Shown in pieces: positions 62,354 through 64,000 of a stretch of DNA of 64,000 bases (position 1 is the stretch's first letter; the number at the start of each line of letters is the position of its first letter). Source of the DNA: Betaproteobacteria bacterium (lineage in GTDB: Bacteria > Pseudomonadota > Gammaproteobacteria > Burkholderiales > SG8-39); contig CANKAJ010000003.1 of assembly GCA_947479645.1 (NCBI GenBank), forward strand, positions 16,584 to 80,583. Reading direction: 5' to 3'. Both the position numbers and the translations under genes were made by a program. The notes below the pieces were generated by a model. The model did no database searches, was not told the origin of the DNA, and saw nothing but the letters and a program-made list of their open reading frames with translations.

Positions 62354-62950
62354 ATGGACAACAGCAAACCTGGCCGGCTGAAACGCATCTGGGCCATTCT
62401 CAAAACACCAAGCGCCAAGTATTCCCTGCTGGCCCTGCTGAGCGTCGGCTTTGTTTCCGGCATCCTGTTCTGGGGCGCCTTCAATACCGGCATGGAAGCC
62501 ACCAACACGATGGAATTCTGTACCGGTTGCCACGAGATGCGCGACACGGTGTATCAGGAGTACAAGGAGACAATTCACTACAGCAACCGCACCGGCGTGC
62601 GCGCGGTCTGTTCCGATTGCCATGTGCCCAAGGACTGGACCCACAAGCTGATCCGCAAGACCAAGGCCAGCATGGAAATCTGGGGCAAGCTGACCGGCAG
62701 CATCGATACCAAGGAAAAGTTCGAAGCCAAGCGAATGGAGCTCGCCGGCCACGAATGGGAACGCATGAAAGCGCGCGACTCCATCGAATGCCGCAACTGC
62801 CACAGCTTCGATGCCATGAGCCCCGAGTTGCAGAAGCAGACACCCTACAAAAAGCACATGAAGGCCAAGGCAGACGGAAAGTCGTGCATTGACTGCCACA
62901 AGGGCATTGCTCACCAGTTGCCCAAGGAATATGTGGAACCGGACGAGTGA
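62354..62950 (+). CDS. cymA: NapC/NirT family tetraheme cytochrome c (CymA-like)
   Basis: N-terminal TM anchor; four CxxCH: CTGCH, CSDCH, CRNCH, CIDCH. Confidence 0.93.
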   Translation: MDNSKPGRLKRIWAILKTPSAKYSLLALLSVGFVSGILFWGAFNTGMEATNTMEFCTGCHEMRDTVYQEYKETIHYSNRTGVRAVCSDCHVPKDWTHKLIRKTKASMEIWGKLTGSIDTKEKFEAKRMELAGHEWERMKARDSIECRNCHSFDAMSPELQKQTPYKKHMKAKADGKSCIDCHKGIAHQLPKEYVEPDE

Positions 62951-63141
62951 TCCGGTGTCTGACCGCTACTGAGTGAGTGGTTCTGTCAGTCGGGACCGAT
63001 CGGGAATGGCGAGTAATCAGGCCGGTAGGAGAAGTCCTACACGAGAATGAATCCCCGGCTGATATACACGGCAAGCCAGTGAGCACAGAATCCACTCATG
63101 ATCAATATCTTTAATTGTTGAAATTAGACTGGAGAATTTAG

Positions 63142-63498
63142 ATGCGAATCAGCAAATTGAGCGGCTCGACAGCCATTGCCGTCGCGATCCTTGCAGCCAC
63201 CCTTTCCACCGCCGCACGGGCGGTGGACGATGATGCGGCCAAAAAACTGGCCCAGCAGAACAATTGTCTGAAATGCCACAGCGTGGACAAGGACAAGGAC
63301 GGCCCGGCTTTCAAGAAAGTGGCTCAGAAATACAAGGGCAAGGCCGATGCCGAGTCGCGCCTGATGACGCACATTATGTCCGGCGAGAAAGCCAAGTTCC
63401 CCGATGGGCACGAGGAAGAGCACAAAATTGTCAAGACATCTCCCGCCAAGGACATGGCGCAGATCAAGAATCTGGTGCAATGGGTTCTCGCACAGTAG
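63142..63498 (+). CDS. mtoD: monoheme class I cytochrome c (MtoD-like)
   Basis: Signal peptide; CLKCH; GPAFKKVAQKYKGKADAESRLMTHIMSGEKAKFPDGHEEEHKI. Confidence 0.8.
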   Translation: MRISKLSGSTAIAVAILAATLSTAARAVDDDAAKKLAQQNNCLKCHSVDKDKDGPAFKKVAQKYKGKADAESRLMTHIMSGEKAKFPDGHEEEHKIVKTSPAKDMAQIKNLVQWVLAQ

Positions 63499-63558
63499 TC
63501 AGATTCGTTTAAGGGGCTATTTCAGTCAATTCTGAAACAGCCCTGCTGCACAAGCATA

Positions 63559-63586
63559 CGAGGGGATTTCCCCTCGTTTTGTTTTT
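63559..63586 (+). terminator. intrinsic terminator
   Basis: CGAGGGGA-TT-TCCCCTCG perfect stem followed by TTTTGTTTTT. Confidence 0.85.
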
Positions 63587-63636
63587 GGACAGCCGGTATG
63601 TATTGAAATCGGCCAGCGCCGCAGCCGCGCGCCGGC

Positions 63637-64000
63637 TCACACCCAGCCCAGCCCTCCCAGTACCGCACCCGCGCCCAGCAGCCACAGTATATGGATGCGG
63701 GTCTTCCACACCAGCAAGGCTGCCACCACCGACACCAGCCACAAGGGCCAGTCGGTGGCGGGATTATTGTGCGCGGAGCTGAGCAGCCATACGGTGGAGA
63801 GCAGCAAGGCAACCACAATGGGCCCCATGCCCTGCTTGAATGCGCGCAACACACGCAGTTCGCGATTGCGGTGCAACCAGCGCGTCACCAGCAGCGTCGA
63901 CAGACTGCTGGGGATCAACACACCGAGCAGACACACCAGCACGCCAAACAAGGCATAGGCATAGCCACCGGGCCCGAATCCGACGCTCCAGCCCAGCAGA
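63637..64000 (-). CDS. chromate transporter (ChrA family), C-terminal part, truncated by window edge
   Basis: Frame stays open to the window edge (LLGWSVGFGPGGYAYALFGVLVCLLGVLIPSSLSTLLVTRWLHRNRELRVLRAFKQGMGPIVVALLL). Confidence 0.8.
   Translation of the reverse strand, partial: LLGWSVGFGPGGYAYALFGVLVCLLGVLIPSSLSTLLVTRWLHRNRELRVLRAFKQGMGPIVVALLLSTVWLLSSAHNNPATDWPLWLVSVVAALLVWKTRIHILWLLGAGAVLGGLGWV

Noticed and set aside
1-64000. CRISPR array, prophage or integron search
   Set aside because: No regularly spaced direct repeats, integrase, phage structural or cas-like genes seen. The only tandem array is the coding minisatellite at 20181-20300.

Overview
This 64-kb window looks like the chromosome of a GC-rich betaproteobacterium (inferred from gene content). 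It holds central metabolism and transport genes (acs, class I fumarase, PiT/DUF47, MFS, EamA and AEC transporters). It also holds a DUF1924/diheme cytochrome c/cytochrome b module with a two-component system, and a signalling island of about 12 kb (HD-GYP regulator, Cache/PAS sensors, a large hybrid histidine kinase, decayed sensor remnants, two PIN-type toxin-antitoxin pairs). A minus-strand catabolic-looking block follows (CoA transferases, thiolase/OB-fold pair, Ldh-type oxidoreductase, Fe3+-type ABC transporter), then a complete ccmABCDEFGHI cytochrome c maturation operon, then an MtrA/MtoA-MtrB-CymA-MtoD-like extracellular electron transfer cluster. The strongest hidden signal is at 48208-50013 (-). 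Two ORFs that the track lists separately are one reading frame interrupted by a single TGA in the context C-TGA-G-S-C. A strong SECIS-like hairpin lies immediately downstream of the TGA. I read this as an unannotated UGSC-family selenoprotein. Other notable signals are a 10 x 12-bp in-frame minisatellite inside a histidine kinase ATPase domain, two perfect FNR-type palindromes between ccm and the multiheme cluster, a perfect 17-bp inverted repeat inside the hybrid kinase gene, MITE-like elements, and a decayed cobalamin-binding/hybrid kinase gene pair. All calls come from reading the sequence and recalled family knowledge; no database search was run.
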